Assembly (NCBI GenBank): GCA_963805305.1
Contig: CAWDTM010000003.1
Location: 1 to 64,000 of the forward strand
Length of the DNA: 64,000 nt
Source: CAVXEH01 sp963805305
GTDB lineage: Bacteria > Chloroflexota > Limnocylindria > QHBO01
Direction of reading: 5' to 3'
Under the pieces are notes generated by a model that was given only the letters and a program-made list of their open reading frames with translations, did no database searches and was not told where the DNA came from. Both the position numbers and the translations under genes were made by a program. Shown here piece after piece: positions 53,079 to 61,940 of this stretch (within the stretch, counting starts at the first letter, position 1; the number at the start of each line of letters is the position of its first letter).

Positions 53079-54311
53079 TCAGGACCCCGCGAAGAACGAC
53101 GCGTGGCGCTCGACGAGCGTGCGGAGCAGGGGGACCACCCGGTAGCGCCCATCCGGCACGCGCGCGTGGAGTCCCTCGAGCGTCCGGATCACGTGCTCCA
53201 GGCCAATGCGCTCGCCCCATTCGAGTGGACCGAAGGGGTAGTTGGTACCCAGGCGCATCGCCGTGTCGATTCCCGCCGGAGTCGCCACCGCCTCGACGAC
53301 CGCGGAGGCAGCCTCGTTGACGATCACCGCCAAGACGCGAGCGGCGATCTGCTCGGCATTGAGCGTGTCTGGGCGCGGTCCCTCCGGCCGGCGCTCGAGG
53401 GTCGCCCAGGGCCCGGTCCGGGCGCCATCGGGCCCGTAGTCGTAGAAGCCACCACCCGCCTTGCGGCCGAGCCGTCCGGCATCCACGACCATGCGCTGGA
53501 TGGGGTGCGGACGATAGCGCGGGTCATAGAAGAACTGCTCGTGGACGCTCTCGCTGACGGCGAGGTTGACGTCCGCGCCGATGGCGTCGATCAGCTCGAA
53601 TGGCCCCATCCGGAACCCGATGCCGCGCATGGCGTCGTCCACGGCCTCGACGCCGGCTTCGCCCGAGCCCAGGATGCGGAGCGCCTCGAGGTAGAACGGG
53701 CGCGCCACCCGGTTCACGATGAATCCGGGCGTGTCCGCGGTGACCACCGGCGTCTTGCCCAGGCGTCGGGCGAAGAGCGCAATGGCATCCACGGCAGGTG
53801 GAGCTGTCATGGGCCCCGCCACCACCTCGACGAGGGCCATGAGCGGGACCGGGTTGAAGAAGTGCATGCCCAGGACGCGGTCGGGACGTGCCGCGGCGGC
53901 GGCGATGCGCGCCACCGGCAGGGAGCTCGTGTTGCTGGCGAGGATCGTCCGGGGCTCCGCGACCGCGTCCAGCCGGCGGAACGCGGCGCGCTTGAGCTCG
54001 AGGTCCTCGGGGATGGCCTCGATCACGAGGTCGGCCGAGGCGAGCTCTTCGAGTGATTCGGCCCGGCCGATGCGCGCCACGACGAGGGCCGCAGCCTCCT
54101 CGTCGAGCTGGCCCTTGTCGACCTTGCGCCGGATGAACCGCGCGATCCGTTCGTGTGCTCGGTCGTAGGCCCCCTCCACGGGATCGTGGACCTGCACCTC
54201 CACGCCGGCCTCGGCGACGACCTGGGCGATGCCGCTGCCCATGGTGCCTGCGCCCAGCACGCCCACGCGTTGCACCGCGTCCAGCGTGGGCCCGCTCTCC
54301 TGCACGGTCAT
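53079..54311 (-). CDS. 3-hydroxyacyl-CoA dehydrogenase
   Basis: A 410-residue NAD-dependent dehydrogenase. The N-terminal Rossmann motif is VGVLGAGTMGSGIAQVVAEA near 17, and LASNTSSLPVARIAAA and MHFFNPVPLMALVEVVAG carry the catalytic His. The C-terminal domain is duplicated (RIGFRMGPFELIDAIGAD type, then TNYPFGPLEWGERIG). It oxidises 3-hydroxyacyl-CoA in beta-oxidation or phenylacetate-type routes (PaaH). It follows the PaaG-like crotonase gene by 7 bp. Confidence 0.92.
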   Translation of the reverse strand: MTVQESGPTLDAVQRVGVLGAGTMGSGIAQVVAEAGVEVQVHDPVEGAYDRAHERIARFIRRKVDKGQLDEEAAALVVARIGRAESLEELASADLVIEAIPEDLELKRAAFRRLDAVAEPRTILASNTSSLPVARIAAAAARPDRVLGMHFFNPVPLMALVEVVAGPMTAPPAVDAIALFARRLGKTPVVTADTPGFIVNRVARPFYLEALRILGSGEAGVEAVDDAMRGIGFRMGPFELIDAIGADVNLAVSESVHEQFFYDPRYRPHPIQRMVVDAGRLGRKAGGGFYDYGPDGARTGPWATLERRPEGPRPDTLNAEQIAARVLAVIVNEAASAVVEAVATPAGIDTAMRLGTNYPFGPLEWGERIGLEHVIRTLEGLHARVPDGRYRVVPLLRTLVERHASFFAGS

Positions 54312-54318
54312 CCGCGGC

Positions 54319-55116
54319 TCAGCGGCCCGTGAAGCGCGGGTCGCGCTTCTCGGCAAAGGCGGCGATCCCCTCCGCGTGGTCCGCGGTCCGCCCGGCCAGC
54401 TCCTGGAGGGCTGCCTCCGCCTCGAGCGCCGCGGCGAGGTCGTCCTGCTCCGCGCCCTCGATGAGCCGCTTGGCGTAGCCCATGGCGCGGGTGGGGCCCG
54501 CGGCCAGCCGCGCGGCGAGCTCGTGGGCCGTTGCTGCCAGCTCCGCGGCCGGGACGACGCGGGTGACGAGACCCGCAGAGGCTGCCTCGGCCGCCGGCAC
54601 CGCATCCCCGGCCAGGATCAGGGCGGCCGCGCGGTGGCGACCAAGCGCGCGGACAAGGGTGCGGGTCAGCCCGGAGTCGGGAACCAGGCCGATGCGGGAG
54701 AAGGCGAGGACCAGGCGAGCGTCGTCCGCGGCATAGACCAGGTCGCAGGCCAGCGCGAGGCTGACGCCGGCTCCCGCCGCGACACCGTTCACCGCGGCGA
54801 TGACCGGCTTGGGCAGGCCGCGGATGGCGCGGATCAAGGGGTTGTACTCGGTGGTGATGACCCGGCGGAACTCCCGCTCGGAGGCGCCACCGCGCAGGTC
54901 AGCTCCGCTGCAGAAGCCTCGGCCCGCTCCCGTGAGCAGGACGGCGCGCACGTCGTCGTCGCGCGCTGCCGCCTTGAATGCGGCGAGCAGCTCCCGCCGC
55001 ATGGCACCGTTCAGCGCGTTCAGCGACTCGGGACGATGCAGGGTGACGGTGAGGACGCCGTCGCGGGTCCCGGTGCGGATCGTCTCGTACGGGCGGTCGT
55101 TGCGGGCATCGGCCAT
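54319..55116 (-). CDS. Enoyl-CoA hydratase/isomerase (PaaG-like)
   Basis: A 265-residue crotonase. VRAVLLTGAGRGFCSGADLR near 65 and AAVNGVAAGAGVSLALACDL near 105 form the oxyanion hole, and FSRIGLVPDSGLTRTL has Asp instead of the hydratase Glu at the second acidic position, as in PaaG-type isomerases. Probably an isomerase acting on an aromatic or unsaturated acyl-CoA. Operon with the dehydrogenase, HAD, DUF2277 and thiolase genes. Confidence 0.88.
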   Translation of the reverse strand: MADARNDRPYETIRTGTRDGVLTVTLHRPESLNALNGAMRRELLAAFKAAARDDDVRAVLLTGAGRGFCSGADLRGGASEREFRRVITTEYNPLIRAIRGLPKPVIAAVNGVAAGAGVSLALACDLVYAADDARLVLAFSRIGLVPDSGLTRTLVRALGRHRAAALILAGDAVPAAEAASAGLVTRVVPAAELAATAHELAARLAAGPTRAMGYAKRLIEGAEQDDLAAALEAEAALQELAGRTADHAEGIAAFAEKRDPRFTGR

Positions 55117-55129
55117 TGGTTCGCTGATT

Positions 55130-56662
55130 CTACGGTTCGGTCGGTGCGCCCGGAGCGGCCGCGCCGCCCATCGCCTGCTCCCGCGAGGACGCGGGCTGCT
55201 CAGGCTCCTCAGGCTCCTCGCCGATGCGCATCGCCGGCATCATGCGGAAGGACAGGAGGAACGTGCCGGCGGCCGCCACGACAAGGATCAGGTAGATCCA
55301 GCCCAGCCCGGTCTGCATGCCGCTCCGCTCGGCCGCCAGCTGCGCGGCCGGAATGGTCGTGCGGGCGATGGGATCCAGGATGGCGCTCGCCGTGGAGCCG
55401 ACGGCCGCCGCCAGCAGCGCACCGAGAACCCCGGTGCCCACGGCGCCGCCGATCGTGCGGCTGAACTGCACCAGCCCGGTTGCCTGGCCGCGCTGCTGCC
55501 AGCTGACGGCACCCTGGATCGCCACCAGGAGCGGCGTGGTGGTGAAGCCCATTCCCAGGCCGGTCACCGCAGTGGCGGTCGCGGTGTAGGCGAGCGACTG
55601 GATCGACCCGGCCTGGGTGAGCAGCACGGTCCCCAGGACGAGGAACCCGGTACCCAGGAGCACGATGGGCCGTACGCCCCAGCGCAGGATGGCACGGCCG
55701 CTCACGATGGAGCCGATGGGCCAGCCGATGCTCATGGCGCCAACGGCCAGGCCGGCCGCCAGCGGCGAGTCGCCCATGACGCCCTGGACCAGGGGCGGCA
55801 CGTACGCGGTGAGGCCGAACATGACCACGCCGGCGAGCGTCCCCACGGCCAGCCCGGCCGCAACGATCGGTCTCCGCAGCAGGGCCATGGAGATGAGCGG
55901 CTCAGCCGCCGCCCGTTCGGCGCGGACGAAGACCCCCAGCAGGATCACCGCGCCCATTGCGGAGCCGATGATGACCGGGGAGAGCCAGCCCACGGTGCTC
56001 CCCTCCGACACCGCGAGCAGGAGAAGGGCCACGCCGACGGTGAGGGAGGCGGCGCCCACGAGGTCCAGCCGATGCTGCCGGTGCTCGACGTGCTCGTGGA
56101 GGACGCCACCAATCAGGATCCCGGCCACAAGGCCAACCGGGACGTTGATGTAGAAGACCCAGCGCCAGCCGACGGTGCCCGTGATGATCCCGCCCAGTGC
56201 CGGCCCCACGATCGCGGCAACGCCCCACACACTCGAGAAGAGTCCCTGCATCTTGGCCCGCTCCCGCGGCGGGTAGATGTCCCCGACGATCGTGAAGGCG
56301 ATGGGCTGCAGCGCACCGGCGCCAAGACCCTGGATCGCGCGAAACACGATGAGCATGAGCATCGACTGCGAGAGACCGCAGAGTGCGGAGCCGCCGACGA
56401 AGAGCGCGAGGCCCCCGAGGAAGATGGGCTTGCGGCCACGCACGTCGGCCAGGGTCGAGAAGACAGGGACCGTGGTGGTCGCGGTCAGCAGGTAGGCGGC
56501 GAAGACCCAGCCGTACTGCTCGATGCCGCCGAGCTGGCCGATGATCGTGGGCATGGCGGTGCCGACCACGGTCGAGTCCAGGGCCGCGACCGCGATGCCG
56601 GCCATGACCCCGGCCGTGACGAGGAGCTGCTCGCGCGTGATCCCCCGCTCGGAGCCGGACAC
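55130..56662 (-). CDS. DHA2-family MFS multidrug exporter (EmrB/QacA type)
   Basis: A 510-residue MFS protein with 14 predicted helices. AALDSTVVGTAMPTIIGQLG near 22 is the DHA2 motif D1, TLADVRGRKPIFLGGLALFV is motif A, and IMGRCRD-like regions were not seen. It should export hydrophobic drugs by proton antiport. GTG start at 56662. It follows the crotonase operon by 13 bp upstream, so it may lead that operon. Confidence 0.9.
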   Translation of the reverse strand: MSGSERGITREQLLVTAGVMAGIAVAALDSTVVGTAMPTIIGQLGGIEQYGWVFAAYLLTATTTVPVFSTLADVRGRKPIFLGGLALFVGGSALCGLSQSMLMLIVFRAIQGLGAGALQPIAFTIVGDIYPPRERAKMQGLFSSVWGVAAIVGPALGGIITGTVGWRWVFYINVPVGLVAGILIGGVLHEHVEHRQHRLDLVGAASLTVGVALLLLAVSEGSTVGWLSPVIIGSAMGAVILLGVFVRAERAAAEPLISMALLRRPIVAAGLAVGTLAGVVMFGLTAYVPPLVQGVMGDSPLAAGLAVGAMSIGWPIGSIVSGRAILRWGVRPIVLLGTGFLVLGTVLLTQAGSIQSLAYTATATAVTGLGMGFTTTPLLVAIQGAVSWQQRGQATGLVQFSRTIGGAVGTGVLGALLAAAVGSTASAILDPIARTTIPAAQLAAERSGMQTGLGWIYLILVVAAAGTFLLSFRMMPAMRIGEEPEEPEQPASSREQAMGGAAAPGAPTEP

Positions 56663-56784
56663 CCGGCGATTCTACGCACGCAGCCGTCCCGCTGCATGAT
56701 CACCACTCACCGGAGGTTGACTGGTGACGGAAGGTTCGGTACCCTGCAGGCACACATCCGATCCGCACGAGGGAGCACCACGCC

Positions 56785-57171
56785 ATGGACCGCACCGACC
56801 TGGCGACCTGGCTCAGCGCGTACCGGCACGCGTGGGGCACCGATGATCCCGCCGACATCGCCGCGCTCTTCACCGAGGATGCCACGTACTCGCCGTGGCC
56901 CTTCTCGGCGCCGTGGACCGGCCGCGACCGCATCGTGGAGAAGTGGATTGCACGAGGCGATTCGGAGCGCACGTGGGAGTTCGAGGACGAGATCCTGGCG
57001 GTCGAAGGAGATACCGGCATCGTCCGGGGCCTGACCACCTATCCCGCCCAGGGCGACGAGCCGGAGGGCATCTACGCCAACATCTGGCTGATCCGCCTGG
57101 AGCCCGATGGGCGAGCGCGGGAGTTCGCCGAGTGGTGGGTCGAGAAGCCGTCGGAGACGCCGCGCGGCTGA
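56785..57171 (+). CDS. SnoaL/NTF2-like protein
   Basis: A 128-residue NTF2-fold protein: LATWLSAYRHAWGTDDPADI, then ALFTEDATYSPWPFSAPWTG and IYANIWLIRLEPDGRAREFA. Typical of small ligand-binding or isomerase proteins; substrate unknown. Confidence 0.82.
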   Translation: MDRTDLATWLSAYRHAWGTDDPADIAALFTEDATYSPWPFSAPWTGRDRIVEKWIARGDSERTWEFEDEILAVEGDTGIVRGLTTYPAQGDEPEGIYANIWLIRLEPDGRAREFAEWWVEKPSETPRG

Positions 57172-57187
57172 CACGCGACCGCGTGCG

Positions 57188-57793
57188 CTAGCGGTGGGAC
57201 CGGTCGTCCTGCGCCGCGAGGGCGGCCGCGATCCGCGCGACGTTCGCACGCCACTCGTCGGCGGGGACCGGTGGCAGCAGGTCGTCCCAGACCGCGAGCA
57301 TCGCGCCGCGCATCTGCCACATCCCGCGCGGCCGCGCCAGGAACCACACATGGAAGTGCTCCGACCCGTCGCCCCAGCGGTTGACGTGGACCCGACCGAC
57401 CTCGGGGAGGGACGAGATGGCCGCGGCGACACGCTGGATCATGGGACCCAGCTCCGATGCGAGGTCGGCTGGCAGGTCCAGCAGGTCATGATGCGCACGC
57501 GGGAGAAGGACCATCACCGCCGGCAACCCGTGGGGCTGCTCGTGGTTGGCACGCACAATCCATTGCTCGTTCGACCAGATCGTGTCCGTGTCGGGATGCT
57601 CGCAGTTCCAGCACGGCTCGCGCCCGAGCTCGCCATGGCGATGCGGCTCGGGGATGAGCGGCGCGTCCAGTGGCTTGACCAGGATCTCGCCTTCGAGCGG
57701 GAACAGCTCGTCGTCGACCAGGTCGCCGAGCGGCAGCCGCTCCCCGATGGGAAGGCGCGCCAGGTATGGGCTGTGCTCCGGTTTCCCGCTCAT
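57188..57793 (-). CDS. HIT-like protein with CxxC zinc motif
   Basis: A 201-residue HIT-related hydrolase/transferase. CWNCEHPD near 70 could bind zinc, VMVLLPRAHHDLLDLPADL near 108 and SEHFHVWFLARPRG near 160 (HxHxW) form the nucleotide-handling core, although the full HxHxH histidine triad is altered to H-F-H-V-W. ATG 57793 begins MSGKPEHSPYLARL. Substrate not inferred. Confidence 0.72.
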   Translation of the reverse strand: MSGKPEHSPYLARLPIGERLPLGDLVDDELFPLEGEILVKPLDAPLIPEPHRHGELGREPCWNCEHPDTDTIWSNEQWIVRANHEQPHGLPAVMVLLPRAHHDLLDLPADLASELGPMIQRVAAAISSLPEVGRVHVNRWGDGSEHFHVWFLARPRGMWQMRGAMLAVWDDLLPPVPADEWRANVARIAAALAAQDDRSHR

Positions 57794-57813
57794 CGCGGCT
57801 AGCGTAGCGCCGG

Positions 57814-58782
57814 TCACCGGTCCCGGAGAAGGGTGAAGACCCTTCCCGACTGCGCGAAGCCGGCGGCAGCATAGAGCCGATGCGCCGCGGCGCGGCGCGC
57901 GCCCGACTCCAGGACGACGCTCCCAGCGCCGGCCACCACGCCGGCCGCCATCGCGGCGTCGAGGAGGGCGGCGCCGGTCCCGGCCCCCCGAAACGGCTCG
58001 TCCACCACGAGCTCGGGAATCCACAGCTCGTGGGCATCCCGGCGGAGGGTCTCGCGCAGCTCCGCGGTGCAGACCCCGATGGGCACCCCGTCACGGATGG
58101 CCACCAGCGAGCGGTCGGCCTGTCGCGCGGTCAGCTCCCGGAAGGTCCGTGCGACGGCCTCCATCCGCTCCGGCACCGGAGAGTGTCGCGGCCCCATCTC
58201 GGCCACGAGCCGGGTGACCGCCTCGACATCGCCGGGCTCGATCCCGCGCAGGACCACGTCCGCCGGCGCGGGGCGCCCGCGGGTCGCCATCGGCTCCGCG
58301 CGGAAGCGGAGGAACGCTTCCTCGAAGCCCATCCGGGTCAGCAGGCCTTCGCCCGCACCCTCGTTCGGCTCGAGCTCCACGGCGAGTCGATGCCCGCCCC
58401 GCAGGCGCCACTCCTCGATCGCGACGCGCAGGAGGGCCCGGCCGATTCCGCGGCCCCGGAAGGGCTCGGCGACGACGAGCTCCGGAACCCACGCCTCCCA
58501 GGTGGCGAAGTTCAGTCGCCGACGGAAGACCAGGAGCAGGAGCCCGGCCGGCGTTCCGTCGGCAACGGCGATGAACGGCGCCGCGTCCACCGATCCGAGC
58601 AAGGCACCCCAGCGCACTGCGGCACCCTCCGCCGTCACGTCCGGTCTCCGTGCCGCGTCCCGCGTCTCGAGCAGGCGCATGACCGCCCCGATGTCGACGC
58701 GCCCCGCCGGGCGCAGCTCCACGCCCCCCGGGGCGCGCACGCTCAGCCCCCCGACCGGGCGCGTCGGTCCGTCGCCGGCCAT
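57814..58782 (-). CDS. Tandem GNAT acetyltransferase
   Basis: A 322-residue protein with two GNAT domains. The first has VAEPFRGRGIGRALLRVAIE near 110, the second VDEPFRGAGTGAALLDAAMA near 270, both acetyl-CoA loops. Internal duplication of this kind is seen in aminoglycoside or mycothiol-type acetyltransferases; no substrate is evident. ATG 58782 is used; a GTG three codons upstream is also possible. Confidence 0.85.
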   Translation of the reverse strand: MAGDGPTRPVGGLSVRAPGGVELRPAGRVDIGAVMRLLETRDAARRPDVTAEGAAVRWGALLGSVDAAPFIAVADGTPAGLLLLVFRRRLNFATWEAWVPELVVAEPFRGRGIGRALLRVAIEEWRLRGGHRLAVELEPNEGAGEGLLTRMGFEEAFLRFRAEPMATRGRPAPADVVLRGIEPGDVEAVTRLVAEMGPRHSPVPERMEAVARTFRELTARQADRSLVAIRDGVPIGVCTAELRETLRRDAHELWIPELVVDEPFRGAGTGAALLDAAMAAGVVAGAGSVVLESGARRAAAHRLYAAAGFAQSGRVFTLLRDR

Positions 58783-58787
58783 GCGCG

Positions 58788-58937
58788 TCACCCGCCGCGC
58801 AGCGGGAAGGAGCTCGCCGTCGACCAGCGACCGCCTCCCTCGTGGAGCTGCCGGAGGCGACCGACCAGCGGCTCTGCCTCGGGGACGGTCACCACCAGCG
58901 CCGACTCGTCGTCTCCGGGCATGACGGCATCCGCCAT
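58788..58937 (-). pseudogene. 2'-5' RNA ligase family N-terminal fragment
   Basis: Forty-nine residues beginning MADAVMPGDDESALVVTVPE, then AEPLVGRLRQLHEGGG, match the N-terminus of LigT-like 2'-5' RNA ligase family proteins. The expected HxT catalytic motifs and the rest of the roughly 170-residue protein are missing. A stop follows at 58788, directly before the GNAT gene. Likely a deletion remnant. Confidence 0.5.
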
Positions 58938-58944
58938 GGACGGT

Positions 58945-59733
58945 CTACCTCCCCTTGAAGTCCGGGGCCCGCTTCTCCAGGAAGGCGGCCATGCCCTCCT
59001 TCTGGTCCTCGCTCGCGAAGAGCAGGTAGAAGAGCCGTCGCTCGTGGGCGAGGGCATCGGTGAGTGGCAGCTCGTAGGCCGCGTTGACCGCCTCCTTGGC
59101 AACCCGCAGGGCCACGGGCGAGCGCATCGCGATGGTGGCCGCCAGGGTGAGGGCGTCCTCCACCACGAGCTCGTCGGGGACAACCCGGGACACCAGGCCG
59201 CGCGACAGCGCCTCGGCGGCCTCCATCGGCTCCCCGGTCAGGATCATCTCCATGGCCCGGCTCTTGCCGATGGCGCGCGTCAGACGCTGCGTCCCGCCGG
59301 CGCCGGGGATGACGCCAATGCTGATCTCCGGCTGCCCGAACCGGGCGCCCTCGCCGGCGATGATGAGGTCGAGCGTCATGGCCAGCTCGCAGCCGCCCCC
59401 CAGGCACCAGCCGTTGACGGCGGCGATGACCGGCTTGCTGATACGCCGCACGCGGTCCCACTGGCCGATCCGGTTCTCGCGCAGCATGTCGATGGCGCTG
59501 GCTGTCGCCATCTCGCCGATATCGGCACCCGCCGCGAATGCGCGCTCGCTGCCGGTCACCACGATGGCCCGGACCTCGTCGTCGGCGTCAAGGCCCTCGA
59601 GGGTCTCGCACAGCAGGTCCATGGTGGGACCGTTCAGCGCGTTGAGCTGCCGTGGCCTGTTGAGCCGGACGAGCGCGGTGCGCTGCTCGCTCTGGCGGTC
59701 GACCAGGACGGTGGGCTCCTCGACCGGGGTCAT
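58945..59733 (-). CDS. Enoyl-CoA hydratase (crotonase)
   Basis: A 262-residue crotonase with both catalytic Glu regions (GQPEISIGVIPGAGGTQRLT, hydratase type) and oxyanion motifs SERAFAAGADIGEMA and VNGWCLGGGCELAMTLDL. It hydrates 2-enoyl-CoA in beta-oxidation. A 16-bp tandem repeat lies just upstream (59770). Confidence 0.92.
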   Translation of the reverse strand: MTPVEEPTVLVDRQSEQRTALVRLNRPRQLNALNGPTMDLLCETLEGLDADDEVRAIVVTGSERAFAAGADIGEMATASAIDMLRENRIGQWDRVRRISKPVIAAVNGWCLGGGCELAMTLDLIIAGEGARFGQPEISIGVIPGAGGTQRLTRAIGKSRAMEMILTGEPMEAAEALSRGLVSRVVPDELVVEDALTLAATIAMRSPVALRVAKEAVNAAYELPLTDALAHERRLFYLLFASEDQKEGMAAFLEKRAPDFKGR

Positions 59734-59769
59734 CGGGTGCGGCCCCGTGCTGTCGACACATTTCGTGCT

Positions 59770-59801
59770 GCACGAGTCCTGTGCCGCACGAGTCCTGTGC
59801 C
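59770..59801. repeat. 16-bp tandem repeat with internal dyads
   Basis: GCACGAGTCCTGTGCC at 59770-59785 is repeated exactly at 59786-59801, and GCACGA restarts at 59802. Each unit is a GCAC-N7-GTGC dyad. TTTCGTGC (59761) and GCACGAAA (59802) frame the array as an inverted pair. It sits 37 bp before the crotonase start and looks like an operator array. Confidence 0.7.
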
Positions 59802-59854
59802 GCACGAAAGAGCGCGACGGGAGGACATTGCCCGGGCCGCAAACCGGACAGAGC

Positions 59855-60814
59855 TCACGGCACGCCCTCCTGGAGCGCGGTGAGGGCGTGACCGCAGCCC
59901 GGGCAGTAGTGGGCGCCCAAGGCTATGCCGGTCTCGCCGCAGTCATCGCAGGTGCGGCCCTCGCCGGCCTGCAGGGTACGGAGCACCGTGTACCTCGGCT
60001 CGCGGTTGGCGTGGAAGGCGTCGACCGCCTCGCGCGTCTCGTCCGAGGTGGAATGGATCGCCAGCCAGTCACGTGCGTGGGTGCTGGTCTGCGCCCAGAC
60101 CAGGTCGCGCCACCAGTTCAGCTGCGTCTTGGTGTAGCGCACCGTCTCCGGCAGCTTGCGTCGGAGCTTGGCGGCGAGCTCCGCCACGGTCGCGTCGAGC
60201 TCGCCGCGGGTCACGACTCGCGTCACCAGGCCCCAGTCGAGCGCCTGCCGCGGGCTGATCTCCTCGCAGAGCATCACGATCTCGCGCGCCCGCCGATCTC
60301 CCACGACCAGGGGCAGCCACTGGGTGGCGCCGCCGGCCGGGACGGAGCCATGCTCCGGACCGACGTGGCGGATGTAGGTGTCATCGGCCATCACCGCGAA
60401 GTCGCAGGCGAGCTGCAGCTCCTGGCCGCCTCCCACGGCCGCCCCGTTGATACGCGCGATGGTGGGCTTCCCGATGTGCCGGAGGCGGTCGTGCATCTCG
60501 ATGAAAGCGCCCATCCAGCGCCAGTACTGTCCGCTGGTGGCACCCATCCGCTTCTGCTCGTCCAGGTCGGCCCCCGAGCAGAAGGCGCGATCGCCGGCTC
60601 CGGTCACCACCAGCACGGCCACCGCGTCGTCCCACGAGGCATCCTCGAACGCCCGCGCCATCTCGCGCAGGGTCTTGAAGTCAAAGCAGTTCATCACCGA
60701 CGGCCGGTTGATGGTGACGGTCGCGACGCCGGCGGCGTCCTTCGTGTACTGGATCCGCTCGAAGCCAAGCGCTGCGGGATCGCTGGCGCGTGGCGCGTCG
60801 TTCGGATCGGCCAT
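59855..60814 (-). CDS. Crotonase with C-terminal zinc ribbon
   Basis: A 319-residue crotonase-family protein. GAGDRAFCSGADLDEQKRMG near 75, IARINGAAVGGGQELQLACD near 120 and VGPEHGSVPAGGATQWLPLV near 150 resemble the ring-hydrolase branch of the benzoyl-CoA pathway (6-oxocyclohex-1-ene-1-carbonyl-CoA hydrolase) more than ordinary hydratases. The last 30 residues carry CDDCGETG ... CPGCGHALTAL, a four-Cys zinc ribbon that crotonases normally lack. Co-directional with EthD and ferredoxin genes. The ring-hydrolase assignment is inferred from local motifs only. Confidence 0.8.
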   Translation of the reverse strand: MADPNDAPRASDPAALGFERIQYTKDAAGVATVTINRPSVMNCFDFKTLREMARAFEDASWDDAVAVLVVTGAGDRAFCSGADLDEQKRMGATSGQYWRWMGAFIEMHDRLRHIGKPTIARINGAAVGGGQELQLACDFAVMADDTYIRHVGPEHGSVPAGGATQWLPLVVGDRRAREIVMLCEEISPRQALDWGLVTRVVTRGELDATVAELAAKLRRKLPETVRYTKTQLNWWRDLVWAQTSTHARDWLAIHSTSDETREAVDAFHANREPRYTVLRTLQAGEGRTCDDCGETGIALGAHYCPGCGHALTALQEGVP

Positions 60815-60826
60815 GCAGGTGCCTCC

Positions 60827-61162
60827 TCAGCCGGCCGCAGTGGGCACGGCGCTCATCGTGGCGTCGTCGTCGATGGCGAACAGGGTCACGCCGGCCATCG
60901 CGAAGTTGCGCAGGTCTCGCGCGCTTTCGACCCCCGCGTCGCTGGCGATCGCCGCGTCCAGGTCGGCGCGGGTGTCGAACACCATCTCCACGGAGAGGTA
61001 GTACGGCGTCGAGCGCGGGCCAACGGGCTCGACCTTCGTGGTGCGCAGCTCGAGCAGGCCGGGGTAGCGAAGGATGATGGGCGTGTGGGCGTCGCGGTAG
61101 TGGGCGTCGAACGCGGCCGGATCCTCGGGCTGCTGGTAGAGAGCGATGAGTCGAGCGGCCAC
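60827..61162 (-). CDS. EthD-family protein
   Basis: A 111-residue dimeric alpha/beta barrel (EthD) protein: LIALYQQPEDPAAFDAHYRD, then HTPIILRYPGLLELRTTKVE and a C-terminal helix. EthD relatives help monooxygenase or dehydratase systems. GTG 61162 overlaps the ferredoxin stop by 1 base (TAGTG), so the two are coupled. Confidence 0.8.
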   Translation of the reverse strand: MAARLIALYQQPEDPAAFDAHYRDAHTPIILRYPGLLELRTTKVEPVGPRSTPYYLSVEMVFDTRADLDAAIASDAGVESARDLRNFAMAGVTLFAIDDDATMSAVPTAAG

Positions 61163-61404
61163 TACTTCGCGAAATACTCGGCGTTGATCTGGATGTAGTT
61201 CTGCCACTGGTCCGGGACGGCGTCCTCCGCAAAGATCGCGGTGACCGGGCATTCGGGTTCGCAGGCGCCGCAGTCGATGCACTCGTCCGGATCGATGAAG
61301 TACATCGTGTCGTCGTCCTTGGCGTGGATGCAGTCGACCGGGCAGACGTCGACGCAGCTCGCGTCCTTGACGCCGATGCAGGGCTCGGTGATGACGTAGG
61401 TCAT
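61162..61404 (-). CDS. 7Fe ferredoxin (3Fe-4S plus 4Fe-4S)
   Basis: An 80-residue FdxA-type ferredoxin. CIGVKDASCVDVCPVDCIHA (Cys 9, 17, 21, 25) gives the first cluster site, and CIDCGACEPECPV the second. It donates low-potential electrons. Coupled to the EthD gene and near the start of a 2-oxoacid:ferredoxin oxidoreductase gene, a possible electron source. Confidence 0.92.
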   Translation of the reverse strand: MTYVITEPCIGVKDASCVDVCPVDCIHAKDDDTMYFIDPDECIDCGACEPECPVTAIFAEDAVPDQWQNYIQINAEYFAK

Positions 61405-61493
61405 GGCTCCGGAGCGTCCTCCGCGTGTCGTGGGTCGGGGCGAACGTTCGCGGTGACGAGTCTACACCGATGGCGGCCGTCCTCCGGACGCGC

Positions 61494-61940
61494 CTACGCC
61501 TCCGGCTCCATGCGCTCCACGTAGGGTCGCCGCCACTCCGCTGCGGGAAACGGCGCGGCGAAGTAGCTGCGCAACCGGGCGATCTTGCCGTCCCGCAGGT
61601 GGAGCAGCTGGACGACGTGCCAGGTCTCACCGTTGGCGTACGTGATGCGACCGTGCATCCAGAAGTCGTCGCCGGTGCCGGTGATCCGGAGGACCGTCCA
61701 GTTGGGACCTGCCACCCATTGGTCCTCGCTCCCGACGACTCGTTCGATCCGCGGCTGGACAACCTCCGGCCACGCGCGCTGCATTGCGACCCAGGAGTCG
61801 CGGCCCCTGATCCTCTCGCCCGACTGTGGGTACTCCTCGACGACCTCGTCGGCCAGCAGGGCTGACAGCGTGTCGAGATCGAGGGCGGCCAGTGCCTGCC
61901 CGTAGCGTTCCACCACCTCGTGGCCACTCAATTCGGCCAT
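61494..61940 (-). CDS. SnoaL/NTF2-like protein
   Basis: A 148-residue NTF2-fold protein: HEVVERYGQALAALDLDTLS, then LLADEVVEEYPQSGERIRGR and TWHVVQLLHLRDGKIARLRS. GAGAGGG precedes ATG 61940. Function unknown; independent paralogue of the protein at 56785-57171. Confidence 0.8.
   Translation of the reverse strand: MAELSGHEVVERYGQALAALDLDTLSALLADEVVEEYPQSGERIRGRDSWVAMQRAWPEVVQPRIERVVGSEDQWVAGPNWTVLRITGTGDDFWMHGRITYANGETWHVVQLLHLRDGKIARLRSYFAAPFPAAEWRRPYVERMEPEA

Noticed and set aside
61450..61465. TGACGAGTC near 61455 as another end of the 153-bp family
   Set aside because: Only the 9-bp word matches; neither the 37-bp unit nor an inverted partner is present.
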